This document shows, one piece after another, positions 46,361 through 58,815 of a stretch of 64,000 nt of DNA (its first letter is position 1; every line of letters begins with the position of its first letter). The position numbers and the translations under genes are program-made. The notes beneath the pieces are model-generated. The model saw only the letters and a list, made by a program, of their open reading frames with translations, was not told the origin of the DNA and made no database searches. Source of the DNA: Scolanthus callimorphus. Its lineage: Eukaryota; Cnidaria; Anthozoa; Actiniaria; Edwardsiidae. The DNA lies in NCBI GenBank assembly GCA_033964015.1, contig CM066920.1:13483912-13547911 (forward strand). Direction: 5' to 3'.

Positions 46361-48660
46361 GTAAGTTTCACATGCGACCGAGACAACTCGGGGCCTGAAG
46401 ATGTCTCCGTCTGGAAGGTAGGAATAGTCGCGAGATATCTCGGGGATAGGCACAATTTCCTTGACTGTTCGCGTTCGTGGCGCATGCGTTCTAGCCACAA
46501 AACGGAGATTTAACGGTGCAATTTTTTTCTCGTGTGAAACTGAGTTAGTTTTTTCCCTACCCTCCGAGATATCCTTACCCCCCGAGAAATCTCGCCTCAT
46601 GTTAACAGGCCCTTACAGGATCTCGATTTAGATCCTTAGTAAGAGACCCTCACCAACCACCTGCTTGGTTAGCTTGCACGAACAACTACCATAGCCTCTC
46701 AGCAAACACGACTTCATGTGTCCCCACCGTTCCTATCAGATCTACAGGGCGGGCAATTCACGGCGGATGAAAATCTCTCACAGACACCCCAACTCCACCC
46801 TGGTGGTTGAAGGCCCCTCACAGACACTCCCAACGCCACCCAGCACGTACATCCCATGTGCCTACTTGAACAGCGAAATGCACGCCTTTACTATTGGAGG
46901 AATCATTGAAGGTACCATGATACATGAGCGGATGAGCTATGGCGTGTAATATCAATGTCATCTGTCAATGTCAAATGGAAAAATTCTATAGAATCTATAT
47001 AGGCTGTGATTGACATCACCATTTTAGGTGCGAAAAATACATCTATCTGTAAAAACGAAAATTTATTTTAACAGCTTCCTCTGGAAATATTTTACCTGCG
47101 CGATAATACACGAACACTACCATGAAGACCTTTGGAATGAGACTAAATTCAAAGCAACAACTTTTTTTATTTCGAATAACAAGATTTTTTGCCGCTTTCT
47201 GGCAAAATTGCTCGAAGTTCTAAAAAGTCTGTCTTAAATATTATTAATGTTCTTACGTTGAGTCCGAGCCTCAGGCCCACGAAAAGCCGTTTTCATACTA
47301 GAGACGACTAAGCCGTCTGGACGACCTTGCCACCTCAGACGGCTTAGCCGTCTAGTATAAATTCGAGAAAAGTAGCAGACGTCTTAGCCGTCGGACGACT
47401 TACTAATAGCCGTCTGACATTAAGGGCATCCAACAGACGCCCTTAGACAACTTTATCTTGCCGGACGGCTTAGGCGTCTAGTATAAAGACGAGGCGATTA
47501 AATAAAGGCTACCTTGCCGCAAATTGCGCAGCTTATTTTAAATCTAGACACTTTTTTTCAAAATTCACTTTTCCGGCTTTAGCCGTCTCCTATTATAAAT
47601 ATGGCCAAATAAAGCTCCCTTTCAAGAGGTAGCTAAATAACTGCTTGGAGTTGTTTTTATCTATGGTGGCACCGAAACGAGTAATAATTATTTCTCTCGT
47701 TTATTCCCCTGCCTCTCGTATTTAGTTGGAATTGTTAATATATCGAAAGTGGTCTGGAGCCTGGATAGGTCTGTGGAGGTCTGTGGAGGTCTGTGGATGC
47801 AAAACGTCGACGGGCACTGGAAACGAGTAGCGCACGCCGGCACGATCGCGGTTCGCAATGCATTGCTGGTCAACTAGAATTCAACGGCGAAGCGGTGATT
47901 CGGTGATGCGAATAGTTCGTGTGGCAGGCCGTGAATTTTCATGTATTTTCTCCTGATTGAGGTAAGACAATAATCCTGTCTTGAGTAGTTTTAGTGACTT
48001 CGAAGTTTTGAAACAATTTATAATATCTATTCTTTATAATACTGTAGCAGTTCGTTGTTATTTTGAACCGAAGTGAATCATACTTTGCCCTTTTGAAATT
48101 ATGAGTTCCTCTGACTCACTGCTGCCCTAATTTCGTTTGGTCGACTATAGAGACAATTATCTACCTCTAAATTTCATACATGTAAGGTTGCATTTCCAAT
48201 AACAACAGCGCGAGAAATATATAAATTACAAACACAGCATCGCGGCGTTGGCTACACGGGCGCACTTCAGAAGTGGACAAGGGTCAAATAGTAGATTTCT
48301 CTTCTGATTCTGATAGTGCTCAAGTATTTGGTTACCACTTTCAAAATCCTGGCACTTTGATTGGCTAGTGGTTACACCACTCTGAACTCAGAATTTTTCT
48401 CCTCGCACGGCTCTATAATGCTGCCGCCTCGCCTCTTGGCTCGGCTGCTCGTTGGCAATCACTGCACGTTTTTTTTTCTCTTAGGAAGAATAATTGACTT
48501 GGGCTCCACATCCGTTCAAAGCAGAACTTTGACATGTTTTTTTTTAGCATGCTTCTATAGGTGGGCGCATCGTGACGTCACGACATGCCATGAAATCTTC
48601 AACTTTTGATACAGGTATCCAAGTTACAATCCATGTACCACGGAAAAGATCACATTGACA
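46361..48660. other. Repeat-rich region without a confident gene
   Basis: A frame at 46703-46949 after a good acceptor (CCTCTCAG) encodes DFMCPHRSYQIYRAGN to NSEMHAFTIGGIIEG and could be a 3' exon of the matrix-protein gene, but phase does not fit and it is not recognised. 47300-47600 has scattered GACGGCTTAGCCGTC palindromes with AGTATAAA, probably a decayed foldback element. Nothing else identified. Confidence 0.4.
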
Positions 48661-48664
48661 TTGT

Positions 48665-48696
<32 letters not shown>

Positions 48697-48863
48697 CCCC
48701 CCCCCCACGGAAGGGTGACCCCCCCCCCCCCCCCATGCCTCTGGAATTTCCGAAGAAAAATACAGTATTTGTATGGAAATGAACAGGTATATTGACCCCC
48801 CACCCCTCCAGAATTTCCAATGCCCTTCTGTAGGGGGGTATGGATAATTTCTGGAACCACACA
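48661..48863. mobile_element. MITE with TGTGTGGTTCCAG termini, copy 2
   Basis: Same ends and layout as 14210-14409, with its CCCC stretches expanded into long C runs (about 48689-48706 and 48719-48734). Confidence 0.8.
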
Positions 48864-49235
48864 TTAGTCAGAAAACCAATTTTGAGCAACAAAGGTTGAA
48901 GTCTGGCGATGCTACGTCAAAAATAAAACGGTTTTATAAAAAACGTAAATATAATTCTAATATCTTTAATTAATAAGCTAGCTAAAATCTAAACCTTCCA
49001 TTGGACAAGTGCATCAGTCTCAAACTTGGCAGTTTTACTAATTTCAGCACGCTCTTTGAGCTAGGTCATTGATAAATTTATTTTTTGAGTTTATAATTCG
49101 GCCGAAAATGCGCCCACCTATAAACAGCTTAGAGAGAAAATATTGTAATTATTCTTGACAGACGGAGTACTTAAACAGTGTGAGCTGTAATTTTTCACAG
49201 TGTTCTAAGAGCTGTGATGTAAACCATGTGAACTG

Positions 49236-51504
49236 TTATGTAAACGATGTGCACTGTGAATTCCAGTGTTTTAAGGGCTGCAATGTACCAGGTAATGTTG
49301 ATTCTTTTTTTGCAGGCAGATCCTGACAGGCTCCTGCCAGCTGTTGATACAGCTTCTTGTGTTCTTTCAGCAATAGCATCTGGATGTGTGCAAGGTGAGT
49401 CTCATACCTGTCAAAATGGAAACCAGATTTCAGATTTTCCTTTATGCTCTGATGGAGTTTGTTGTACTTTAGAACAGAAAGACAGTGACAGAGAATTCCT
49501 GACAAGCTTATGCTTAGACACTTTCGCTGTTGGCTCTTCTAGTGTGTCTTCTCTGACCTCTTGTGATCTTTTGCTCCCAAGAATACTGGCAGGTTCTTCT
49601 TTCTGGTGGGTGTGCTGCTTCTCAGGGTGTGGTGATGTTCTTATGATTTCCCCCTTTCTCTAGTACCATCTTGTTGTGTCCAATTAGGGGAATAAGTAAA
49701 ATAATGACACCTTCTTTGGCTTTCCATCAGATTTTTAATAAGCCCTCCTTCATCTGAAGGCCTGAAAGCCCGAAGGTGCTTATTAGAGGGATATTACCTT
49801 CCTGATACACAATGTTTAGCAGAGGAGTTGTGCAAGGTTGTTTATTTGATCAATTAGAAGCCCTGTGACCCAGTATTAATTATTTAGGGGTCAGGCATTT
49901 ATTTAAGTATATTTAAATTAAAGTAAATATTGCTAGGTTTAAGGCAAACGTGTGGCTGTGTTTTCTAAGTATTGCTATGCACAAACCGAACAACAACAGA
50001 AAGTCTCTTAATATATATATAGTTTCCACATACACTAAGGATGTTGCACTTCTAGCAGGGGATACTTCCATCTGCATGAATTTAAGATTAAGAAATATAT
50101 TATGTTTTTGTTAAGGCCTGTTTACACTTGCAAATTTTGCTGCAATTTTTGTCACGCAAGTCGTGGTACGCGAGTACGTCTCAACTCAAATTCACTAATG
50201 TAAACTAGACGCAACTCGGCGTGATCTGCCGCGATTTTTGTCACATGATATCGCAGAGATTTCAGACATGTTCGAAACCCTTTGCAACTTCATGCGATTT
50301 GAAGAAAAGAAAGCACAGAAATCACACCAGATTTGCATCTCGTTTACACTAGAGAGTTGGAATTGCAACTCCGCACGAGAAAGATCGCAACTATAAACTG
50401 GCCATTAAAACCTCACACATTTCTCCTAGAACACCCTTCTGTAAGACTATGAGCTATGCTTACCAGAATGCTTGGGACTTTTAACATTGGTCATAGAAGT
50501 TACAGGTGGGGGTTTTTCTGCCCTCTTTTCCTGTTTTAGAAACAAATGATAGTAGGTATGTTCATACAAGGTGCAAAGCTTGATCTTTCCTTCCTAACTT
50601 ACATGAAAATATGTACACTTATTATAGTACTGGCATGGCACTAAGCTCTTATATTTTTCCCTGTCTACTTTTTAAAAGCGGTTGCTGTGTTAAAAGCAAG
50701 CTATCCCAAATCCTTCTACTTTTGACACGGATATTCCTATTTTCTTTTGCCTCACTATCCCCTTGACACCCCTCTTTCTTTTTTTTACATTTTAAGCATT
50801 TCTGGTATAACCTGTTGTAATACTAGCACTACAAGAAAAGCGTTGCAGTTTTACTAGTAAACCAAGCTTTTCCATCACTGCACCTTTTTCGTTTGTTGTT
50901 TCTTTTAATCTTCAGCTCAAAGTCGCTTAGCTGCAACTGCTTCACTGGTGACTATTCATGCAAAAAAATACATTACATTATTTTTCTTGTTTTCAAAAAC
51001 TTTAAAAAATAAACAATGTGCCATAGTGAGGGGGGCAAAATGTTTAGTGTCAACATGTGGGGGAAAACCCGTTTGCCCCACAGCAAAAACAAAGGATGAC
51101 CAAGGCTTCCCCACCTCCACCCCCAGACGAAGTTTGAACACATCCCTGTGTATCAGCGTGGAGGCACTCCATGTCCCGGCGTTTCTCTGCAATCTTCGCT
51201 CGCAAATTGTCTTGCCGGCATTGTCGCTGCAGCTCTTCTTCTTTTTGTAATCTCCCGAGCTCTTTTCCCATAGAGAGGAGTTCCTGATTATCAGGGATTG
51301 TCGCCGCAGGCGAAACCACAACAAGCGAAAGTAGGGACTGTGTAGACAGAGTTTCAATGTTGTTAGCACTATAGGATCTGAGGTAGTAGCGCTCACTGCC
51401 GGACCCGTGCAGGACTTGGAAGCTTAACCAAATAAGTTCTTGTCCTCTCCTGTGGGTTGCCCACATCCAGGGCACTTTTTTTCCCGTTTCAATGAACGAA
51501 CCAT
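49236..51504 (-). CDS. Unidentified multi-exon gene, coiled-coil, possible zinc ribbon start
   Basis: Not recognised. Minus-strand segments: 51504 to about 51128 starts MVRSLKREKKCPGCGQPTG (a CxxC knuckle), then SERYYLRSYSANNIETLSTQ and a coiled coil (QELLSMGKELGRLQKEEELQ to EKRRDMECLHADTQ). A small exon at about 50460-50525 lies between a TCTAAAACAG acceptor and a GTAAGC donor and reads EKRAEKPPPVTSMTNVKSPK. A segment at about 49675-49236 contains RTSPHPEKQHTHQKEEPASI and RYETHLAHIQMLLLKEHKKL. Frames shift after GEDKNLFG and in a T-run (AAAA on the + strand, about 49421), and the small-exon junction needs one G fewer in a G-run near 49655. Charged, helical composition on this strand supports coding; the ORF opposite at 49247-49663 is a shadow. 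Host gene or domesticated element cannot be decided. Confidence 0.42.
50114..50408 (+). mobile_element. MITE, copy 2 of the GTTTACA family
   Basis: Starts GGCCTGTTTACACTTGCAAAT and shares GATTTGCATCTCGTTTAC, GAGATTTCAGACATGTTCG and CATGCGATTTGAA with the inverted copy at 34455-34738. Confidence 0.7.
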
Positions 51505-51641
51505 GTTGTCAAAAAGTCAGAAAAATAATATCAAAGCAATTTCGATAGCGAATGCCTTGCTAACACATTTATAGTAGTAGTTGTAGTAGTAATAGTCTTT
51601 AATTCATCTTCATAAAAAACTAATAATTAAAAACTAGTCAG

Positions 51642-52782
51642 TCATATATAAATTATATCTAAAAATACACTCCTAAAGTCTCCACGCTGCGGGCAATCTG
51701 TGGAATATTTCGTGTGCACCCGATCCTTGACCCAACACGCAGCGGAGATATGACATAACCATTTACGCTCTCCTCGTAACATAGCAAAATGATCCTTGCC
51801 GTGAGTGCAAGTACCCTTTTGGAAGTCACAAAACAGCACCGCGGAAGAACCAGAGGACGCCCCGCGCTTCTGCTCTTTGCCCGCCTTCTTTTCCGAACTG
51901 AGCAGCGTGCAGTGCTCGAGGTGTAAAAACGAGTCGCCCCAATTCAACCGGCCACGCTCGATCTCTGATAGCACGGCTGCGTGAAAATTACGCACGACAG
52001 GCCACTCATGAATGGTCGTTAAATACATAAGTGAGCTTAAATGCTCAGTGCGATACTTCCGCTCGATCGTGGAAATGTGCGGCAGAAGCAAGACAGCCGC
52101 GTAGCCCGCCACAAATTCCTGGAGTGAGAGCTCGTCGTAGCTCACAGCTTTTGAGACATAGGTCAGACTGAGCTCGCTGTGCGGCCACAGCTGCTTTCGG
52201 ACAACGCGAGTGGAGATTTTAGCGGTCTTGCCAGACTTTAGTGTAGTCGAGCGGCCCGTCTTACCTCGCCGGGCTTTGGACGCCCCCCGTGTGCTCGAAC
52301 TAGAACCGGACTCGCCATGGGGAATGAGAAGAGGAGGTAGAAGACGACAGAACCACCGCATCGCCTTGAGGGGTAAGCCCCATCTTGGAGAGGCGCTTTT
52401 CGACGTCCATTGAAAGCGACTCCAAGTTTCGCAGGTCGCGTGTCGTAAGACGTGACGAGCGGACGTCAGGGGCGGTGGCTTTGGAGCTCGAAGTGCCAGT
52501 CGCCGCTCCCTGCGCATTGGCCTTGGCAGCTCACAGCGTGGCTAATTTGTCCTGTAACTGCTGGCGGCGCTGCGTTCGCCGGGTGGCTTAGAGGTCCGCC
52601 TCCTCTCGTTGGACCAGCACTTCTAGCTCCTCTAGGAAAGCCTCTGTGAATACTGGCGCAGCTTGCTCCGCGCCAGAATCATCCGTGTGCTGTTGGGTCT
52701 CGTTTTCCATGGGAACTGAGAAACCGGCCGAGTGCAGGGACGAATAATCTACAGATTTTCTTCGCGGCCGGAGATTGTACAT
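51642..52782 (-). pseudogene. DIRS-like (tyrosine-recombinase) retrotransposon gag relic
   Basis: Starts MYNLRPRRKSVDYSSLHSAG at 52782, stops in frame at DL, resumes as QQLQDKLATL (stop), then TRDLRNLESLSMDVEKRLSK, then by frameshift KQLWPHSELSLTYVSKAVSY, EFVAGYAAVL and AAVLSEIERGRLNWGDSFLH, to a Cys/His knuckle CDFQKGTCTHGKDHFA...HISAACW. That layout (helical capsid-like block then C-F-x-KG-x-C-x3-H knuckle) is typical of DIRS-type gag proteins in cnidarians. At least two stops and one shift. Confidence 0.6.
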
Positions 52783-54000
52783 GCGAAAACTGTACTTAAA
52801 GTTGCGTTATAAGGCACTAGCTCCGCACTATATGAACACTAAGAGCAACTGAGCCTGGGATGAAACTGTATACTGTTCTAAACTTACTGAAACCGAAGCT
52901 GAACCTAAAGCTCGAATTACCTATTTTAAGTTTATCTAAAAATATCTCAATTAAAAAACAAAAATCGGCCCAAAAAGTGGCCGTGGGACACTTTTTGGGC
53001 CGTGGGACATGTAAACCAGTTTTTTGATATCCTAAGGGTTCCAAAAAATGCCTCGTTGCTAGTTCCGGGGGGGTGCACTTGAACCCCCTCTGGCGACTAG
53101 ACTATATACATTAGTTAGATCCTATTGTACACGTGGCTCTTCTTGTTATATACTGAATTTGTTGCAACCTTGTTGCAACCTTTTTAGAATAGCGACCCTG
53201 TTTTTACTGTGTGGTACATGTTGTTTTGCTTTCAAGTAACAGTCGAATAAAAAGAAAGGAAGCCCTGTGCTTAACCTAATACTTAACCTTAAAGCTATTT
53301 TATCGCGCGCTCATTGGTCGAGACGTATCACGTAGTACATTTTCACAGGACAGATATCAGACAGTATTGTCCGTCGGAAGTGATATCCGTCCCGAGAGAA
53401 ATGTTTTAAATTTTAAGCAAAAACTGGATATTTTCTGTTTAAAAAATAATGGAAAACAAGCAACCAAGGTTTTTGTCTAAGAATGTTGATGAAATACGGA
53501 CAAGTGAATACTTCAAAGTAAGACACGGGGCGGATAGGCGAATAGTCGTCGCCTCGGTTTTCCGTAAGCTGTCTTTATTAGAATTCCCTGCTGCATGTGT
53601 GTATAAGAAGCCGAATTCGTCATTTTCTTCTATAGTGTAGAAACAAAATTACGTCACGAAAAAGGGTCATCTGATATCCTGAATGTCTAATGTGATAGCG
53701 AGAGGTCACAGCAAAATACGTAACTTTGAACGGCCATAACATCGCAGCATTTTACCGACATTCTTTGAAACTTGTAGTGCTTACTTCTTTAAATGCAATG
53801 TGTTGAAAAATGTAAAAACTGATTTCGTTTCTTATGCACTTTAAGGTGAATTTTTATGCTAATTAGCTGCCATTACCGAAGAATACTATTTCTGCTATAA
53901 CTCAGTCAAATGTGGCCAAGCAAAAGCGCATTAACCCAGTGGCAATACTGTAGGTACCTTATCCTTCTCGGTAGCTTTTGCCGCTTTGTCTTGTGCTTCA
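52783..54000. other. Region without a confident gene
   Basis: A plus-strand ORF at 53449-53640 starts MENKQPRFLSKNVDEIRTSE and has a possible donor (GTAAGA) right after SEYFK. It resembles starts of mobile-element ORFs in cnidarians but is too short to assign. Otherwise AT-rich filler and the palindrome GGCCCAAAAAGTGG / CCACTTTTTGGGCC-like words near 52965-53000. Confidence 0.35.
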
Positions 54001-54520
54001 TGCACTCCTCCAAGTTTTCTGAGAAACTTTGCCCGTTGTAACTACAACAGAATTTACAGAAATCACAGAAAGGATCGTTATATAGTTGATAAAACTCATC
54101 TGTGCTAGATAGAACTTATTTCTAGAAGTGGAGGCGTGAAATTCACATGGGGCGGGGAGCGTTGCGTGACTCCGACCGTTAGGGGCTGCGAAGGAGTCTA
54201 GCTAACACGTGAATTCGCTCAATTTGACAGATAAGAGAATATACATAAATTACAACACGATTGTGTACAACACGAGCACAAGAAAACAGCTCAGTACATG
54301 TCTTTACTCTTGTGTGAAGGTGTTATAGCTACGGCTTAGGCTTTGTAACTTTCCATGGAAAATAGAGTGATAGTAATAAACCGGCGGGAAGTGCCTCTCT
54401 ATCTTACTCTTCTAGCCGTATCTTGTCCAACAGTTCTATTTTTGCCTCATCCGGCGACACTGGCAGCTGCTGGTTTGCCTTGGTCTTCTTAGGCTTGCGA
54501 GATTTTCGGACTTTTCCCAT
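53964..54520 (-). CDS. Possible short basic-protein gene (1-2 exons)
   Basis: An ATG at 54520 opens MGKVRKSRKPKKTKANQQLP and continues to DEAKIELLDKIRLEE, then a stop overlapping a donor-like GAAGA/GTAAG. A second block with a TTGTAG acceptor (about 54048) and GTACCT donor (about 53964) reads LQRAKFLRKLGGVHEAQDKA. The two blocks fit in style, but the phase at the junction does not. The Lys/Arg-rich start resembles nucleolar ribosome-biogenesis proteins (HEATR3/SLX9 begin MGK...), which is not proof. Could be two coincidental ORFs. Confidence 0.3.
54140..54200. repeat. Decayed relic of the TAG(A/T)CT foldback family
   Basis: GAGCGTTGCGTGAC and GGGGCTGCGAAGGAGTCTAG match, with changes, the right arm of 44689-44791. 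Confidence 0.6.
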
Positions 54521-54864
54521 GTTTCCCAATGAAAAGCGCTTCATAATACTTCTGTAATGTAAGCGCTATTTAAGTTCCATTATTATTATTATTATCATTA
54601 TTATTTCTCGACCCCCAACAACAACAACAAAAAAACGGCGAACGCGTGTCAACAGTAAACAGCGACTGTATTTTATAACCACGCCGAACAACTCTGCCAG
54701 AGCTTCCCGCCAGAAATATAAACTACTTTATCGTATAGTTCATTTTTCGACCTTTGAAGTAACGTATGGTTGATGCTTGTTGCGTAAATTTGGGCGCGAC
54801 GAGAAAGGTTTTGCACGGACACCCGTGATATGTGTACCTTAATGCTTTTATTTTCATATTTTTT

Positions 54865-55620
54865 CCTATCAGTCAGCTTGCCTTTGACCCGGGCTGTCAC
54901 GGTTAAGTTTACGAGGGGAATTGCCAACTCTCTTCTGTACATGTCCAATGCATTATTTCTTTTTGGCTACAATACTGTCAGCTTCATATACATGCTCGAC
55001 TCTATTGAAGCTTTTACAGTCTTTGTCACCATAGTATTCTGTGTAGCGGAGGTTATGCGTCTTCACAGAACGATTGAAGATGTGCTCTATGCCCTCAGGC
55101 TCCATAGCAGGTGCAGAGGTGAAGTTGTTATGATCTGCCTTCCACATTTTGGTATTCCTTGTCGTCCTTGTCTAGATGCTCATGCAGCTTGCATTGTTTG
55201 CAGGACACAGTTAGGGCTCCTACATCTAGAACTTTCCCTGTGTCAATGGAGATGCATGTGACATAGCCATTCAGAGATGAGAAGCCCCTTCTCTGTCAGG
55301 TGCCATCAAATGAAACACACCAATTGTTTGGCTCATCAGTTTCATTGGTTTGTTACCTCTTCAGCAGAATCCGTAGTACTCTTCATGGCGATTTTCTTGC
55401 AGTAGGGGGTGGTGACATGTTCATTATCAAACAGAACTTCCTGGCCCCAGAATGTCCCTTTCCAAGAGTTCTCATGAAGTAAACCAGTCTGCGATTTACT
55501 TCATAGCTCTGTCCATGCACTTTAGAAGTATAAGTGATGGGTTTCCAGTCACAGTTCTGGCACGTTAGTCGTAAGTTCGAGGCACAAGCCTTCCTGTTGT
55601 GCTCGTCCTCCGAGAGCACG
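54865..55620 (-). pseudogene. Mutator-like (MULE) transposase fragment
   Basis: Minus strand, broken frames: CQNCDW...EVNRRLVYFMRTLGKGHSGA with LIMNMSPPP. Then SFDGT followed by a stop where the family has Trp, RRGFSSLNGYVTCISIDTGK with CKQCKLHEHLD, DHNNFTSAPAMEPEGIEHIF, NLRYTEYYGDKDCKSFNRVE, and CIGHVQKRVGN. This is the characteristic order of animal Mutator-like transposases (DGTW... GD.DSK). Several frameshifts and stops: inactive. Confidence 0.85.
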
Positions 55621-55639
55621 AGGCAAAACTCACACAGTC

Positions 55640-57300
55640 ACCTCATCGTAGTAAAGCAAAAGTATTGCTCAGAATATCCATATCCATCATAGTTTGGCTG
55701 CATAGTTTTTAACAAATATTGTAACACTTAGAATTTTACCTATTTATCCATATTTATCGCATATTTAATTTTAACTATTTTTAGATTGTAAATAATTATA
55801 CTTTTGTACATAATGTATATTGTACTATTTTATCATAGTGTATAAACGGCCTCTGTTGATAACAATATTATCTGTTTGTAATATTGAAAGAGATGCCGTT
55901 TTAAAATAAAGGCATCTATCTATCTATCAAACGATACCCGTTATTTTAGCATTAGATATCTTTGTAGTGGATGGGGAAGGTTTAGGCACTGTATCTGCCT
56001 CGACAGAGGTTTGCGTGATTTTTCGAAACGAAGCAGATTTCGTCAGATTGCCTTCTTGACCACACTTCTATGCCATTCGAAGAGCTCGGTTCGTTTTCCG
56101 ACTCGCAAGGGTTTTTTCAGTTTTGTTAGACCCACTTGCCTCTGAATTGAGACGTCCTGTGAGTCGGTTTCCACTAAAACGCCGCTTGTTGCGCTTGTCG
56201 CGTCTCTCGTTAGAGATGAGAACTTTGGCATATTATTTGAACAGTAAAGATGGAGAGTTGTATTTTGATTTATGTTGAAATGCGAAGATCGATATTTAGG
56301 GATGCGTGTAAACTCTCGTGTTAGTTGCGTTAGTTAGTTCGGTCACGTGAATCGAAAACAGGGATCCCAAAAGCGAAAATCGAAAACCCCATAAGGCCAA
56401 TTTATTCAAATCAAATCAAATGTTAACAGACGATTGCCACTAGCAACGGCTTGCGATCATCTTTAAAAAAGGAAAAACATTTTAATTAAAGTTACTTGAG
56501 GGCATATGCTTTATGGATAAATAACAGTCACTTTGAGACCGAAAACGTTTTTTCCCCCACGTCACGTGACCCCAACTGCCTCTTAACAAGATGTTTTGTC
56601 AAAATCAATTCCAGAAATACAAAGACCTAATTGATATTAGTCAGAAACGCAAGTTTCAGCTTAAAATCTCTAACCCGGAGCAAATAGAATCGAGTTAAAT
56701 TTTCAAGATTTTATTCAGAATGTACGGGATTTGGGTCACGTGACCCAGTTAGTGCAAATGGCCTATTGCTTGAAATTTGGTATCATTATGGATTTGTTTC
56801 TTTTTTCCGTTAGTTTTAAGAGAATACTAAAAGTAAAATAAATCCCCCCTTACCCATAAACTAGTAGTATTTTAGTATTGCAAATCGGCAAAGGTATTTT
56901 ATATATTTTCATTACTATTGTAACCTACCAATTCAGCTTCATTACTTCATTACTTCATACCACCGTGGTATTTAATTGCGGTAAAGAAGTCTATCACACA
57001 CTAAATTTTAACATCGCTAGGCAGATCTGCCATTGTTTGTCCAATAAAATAATGCCACGTCACTTTTAATGACAGTTTCTGGCTGTCTTATGATAATAGA
57101 GTGGTCTTCTGCCATGAATATGACCCCCTCTGCCCGACCTGCCGGTAACAGTCACGTTTACCGCCTGTTCTTTCTCCCTGAAAGAAATTACCAGACATTT
57201 GTAGATTTGCTTTAAACGAATACCTCGATATAAGAATACACAAATTTTCTCGTTTCTTTTCGGCGTTTTTCTGAGTGCCGATGAAACGAAACAACTGTTG
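55640..57300. other. Region without a confident gene
   Basis: AT-rich. ATCT repeats near 55915. Short ORFs only; nothing recognised. The stretch at 56700-56765 repeats the words GGGTCACGTGACCCAGTTAGTGCAA / GTGGCCTATTGC also present near 32687-32716. Confidence 0.4.
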
Positions 57301-57309
57301 AGCACCCTA

Positions 57310-57670
57310 AAACGTTAACCCGAGCTGACGGCATTTCGCACCATACAAACAGAAACTCAGCCATTTGCCCAACCTGCCGGTATTCGTCCAGTGTTTGCCT
57401 CGCCTAGGCCAACAAGCAAAATGTAGGGAATGTGTGCCAGTCAACCAACAACATGGGATGTTCAAAAACCTTGTTGTCGTAGGCGCTGTGAATGAGTTAG
57501 ATGAGGCCTCAAAGTTGAGTGTTAAAATTTGTACCTTTAACTTGCGAAAAGTACCAATCATAACTAGAAATGCACAAAACCCAAGGATGTAATCATTTTT
57601 CCAGTCACGGAAGCAGTTATCCATTTGCCAGTAAAATACAGGAGGTAAACTTCCTTTCTGTAAAAAAAGA
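57310..57670 (-). pseudogene. DUF7869-type mobile-element ORF fragment
   Basis: Minus-strand frame LPPVFYWQMDNCFRDWKNDY then ILGFCAFLVMIGTFRKLKVQ resembles the conserved (L.LQ.DNC..ENKNR...FL..LV..G.F..V) core of DUF7869 proteins, a class repeated in cnidarian genomes. The expected GHTHEDID part is not readable, so the copy is damaged. Confidence 0.55.
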
Positions 57671-57714
57671 ATAAACAATATACAGCAAGCTCGGGCAGAG
57701 TCTAAATATGTAAC

Positions 57715-58815
57715 AATAATAATAATAATAATTCGTTTATTAACACCTTTTGCAGCTAGGAGCTGAATTACAGGTATGGCCAGGCAATGTACAATAAATA
57801 GTTAAATAATGAAATGTTCAATGTCAATCCACTTGTCCCGCGTATTTATGCGTGCAGAAATTACCAAAGCGCGCAATATACCGTCACAATATCGGGCTCC
57901 GCCACGCCACAACGTTTCAGCTTCCTTAATGCATATAGTCGGAGGTTGCACTTCTTAATTACGTAGTCACAGTGTGACCCCCACGACAAGTCGTTAGAAA
58001 TCCAAATTCCGAGGAATTTGAAAGTCTTGACACGCTCGATTAGCGAACCACCGATAGCGAGGGGGGGACAGATGCAGAATTCCTAGGGACAATTTCTAAG
58101 ACCGTGAGGTCATCTACGTATTTAGCCCTTGGTCTCCATGTTTCCGCGAGGTCATTTACCATGACGGCGAACAACAAGGGGCCCAACCGGGTGCCCTGGG
58201 GAATACCTCCCTTTATGAAAAGGGGTGGCGACTTTGAGGCCGAGACCCTAACGAACTGAGATCTAGGCAGCAAAAGACAGGCAACCCAACGGACTAAACA
58301 TGGGTGGATACCGAACGACTTAAGTTTTTGTAGGAGGATGGTGTGGTCGATAACATCGAAACCTTTGCGGAAATCAGCAAAAAACATTCGAATCCAACAA
58401 TTGCCTGCATCTAATGCTTCTAAGGCCAAGTGAAGGAGGTAGCTGATGACGTAGGTGGTACAACGCCCAGCAACAGCGAACTGCTGGACATCCAGGAGAG
58501 GCAGGACATCGGGAAAGATCCGAGTGAGAGTGAATCCCTCCATGACCTTGGCCATCTGTGATGTCAGGGATATATGTCTTCGGTAAGGGGCGAACATCGG
58601 CACACTTCAAGAGAGGTTATAGAGATCAGCAAGCACAGGCGCCATCTCGTGAGCAAAGTCCTTAAGCACCAAATTAGGAATCCCGTCTGGGCCAGGGAAT
58701 TTTCTCAGTTTGACAGAACGGAGAGACTTGAAAGCTTCAATCACAGACACGAAGAGATTAGCAGGAATGTCTGGAACCACAATATCCGCTACATCAGAGA
58801 GCGTCAGGGGGGAAC
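57715..58815 (-). pseudogene. Non-LTR retrotransposon reverse transcriptase fragment
   Basis: Minus strand. Upstream part reads KFPGPDGIPNLVLKDFAHEM, then by frameshift ISLTSQMAKVMEGFTLTRIF, WIRMFFADFRKGFDVIDHTI, FIKGGIPQGTRLGPLLFAVM and the catalytic box AKYVDDLTVLE (YVDD). Downstream: VKTFKFLGIWISNDLSW...NLRLYALRKLKRCG. Class CR1/L2/jockey, as the 3' fragment at 38776. Ends in an (AAT)n run at 57715-57732. 5'-truncated and frameshifted. Confidence 0.88.

Noticed and set aside
46054..46500. 148-codon minus-strand ORF
   Set aside because: Antisense of the matrix-protein exon, whose plus-strand translation matches the family.
49247..49663. 138-codon plus-strand ORF
   Set aside because: Antisense shadow of the charged minus-strand coding segment; Cys/Leu/Ser-rich and without splice or start support.
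57365..57592. 75-codon plus-strand ORF
   Set aside because: Shadow of the DUF7869-like minus-strand fragment.
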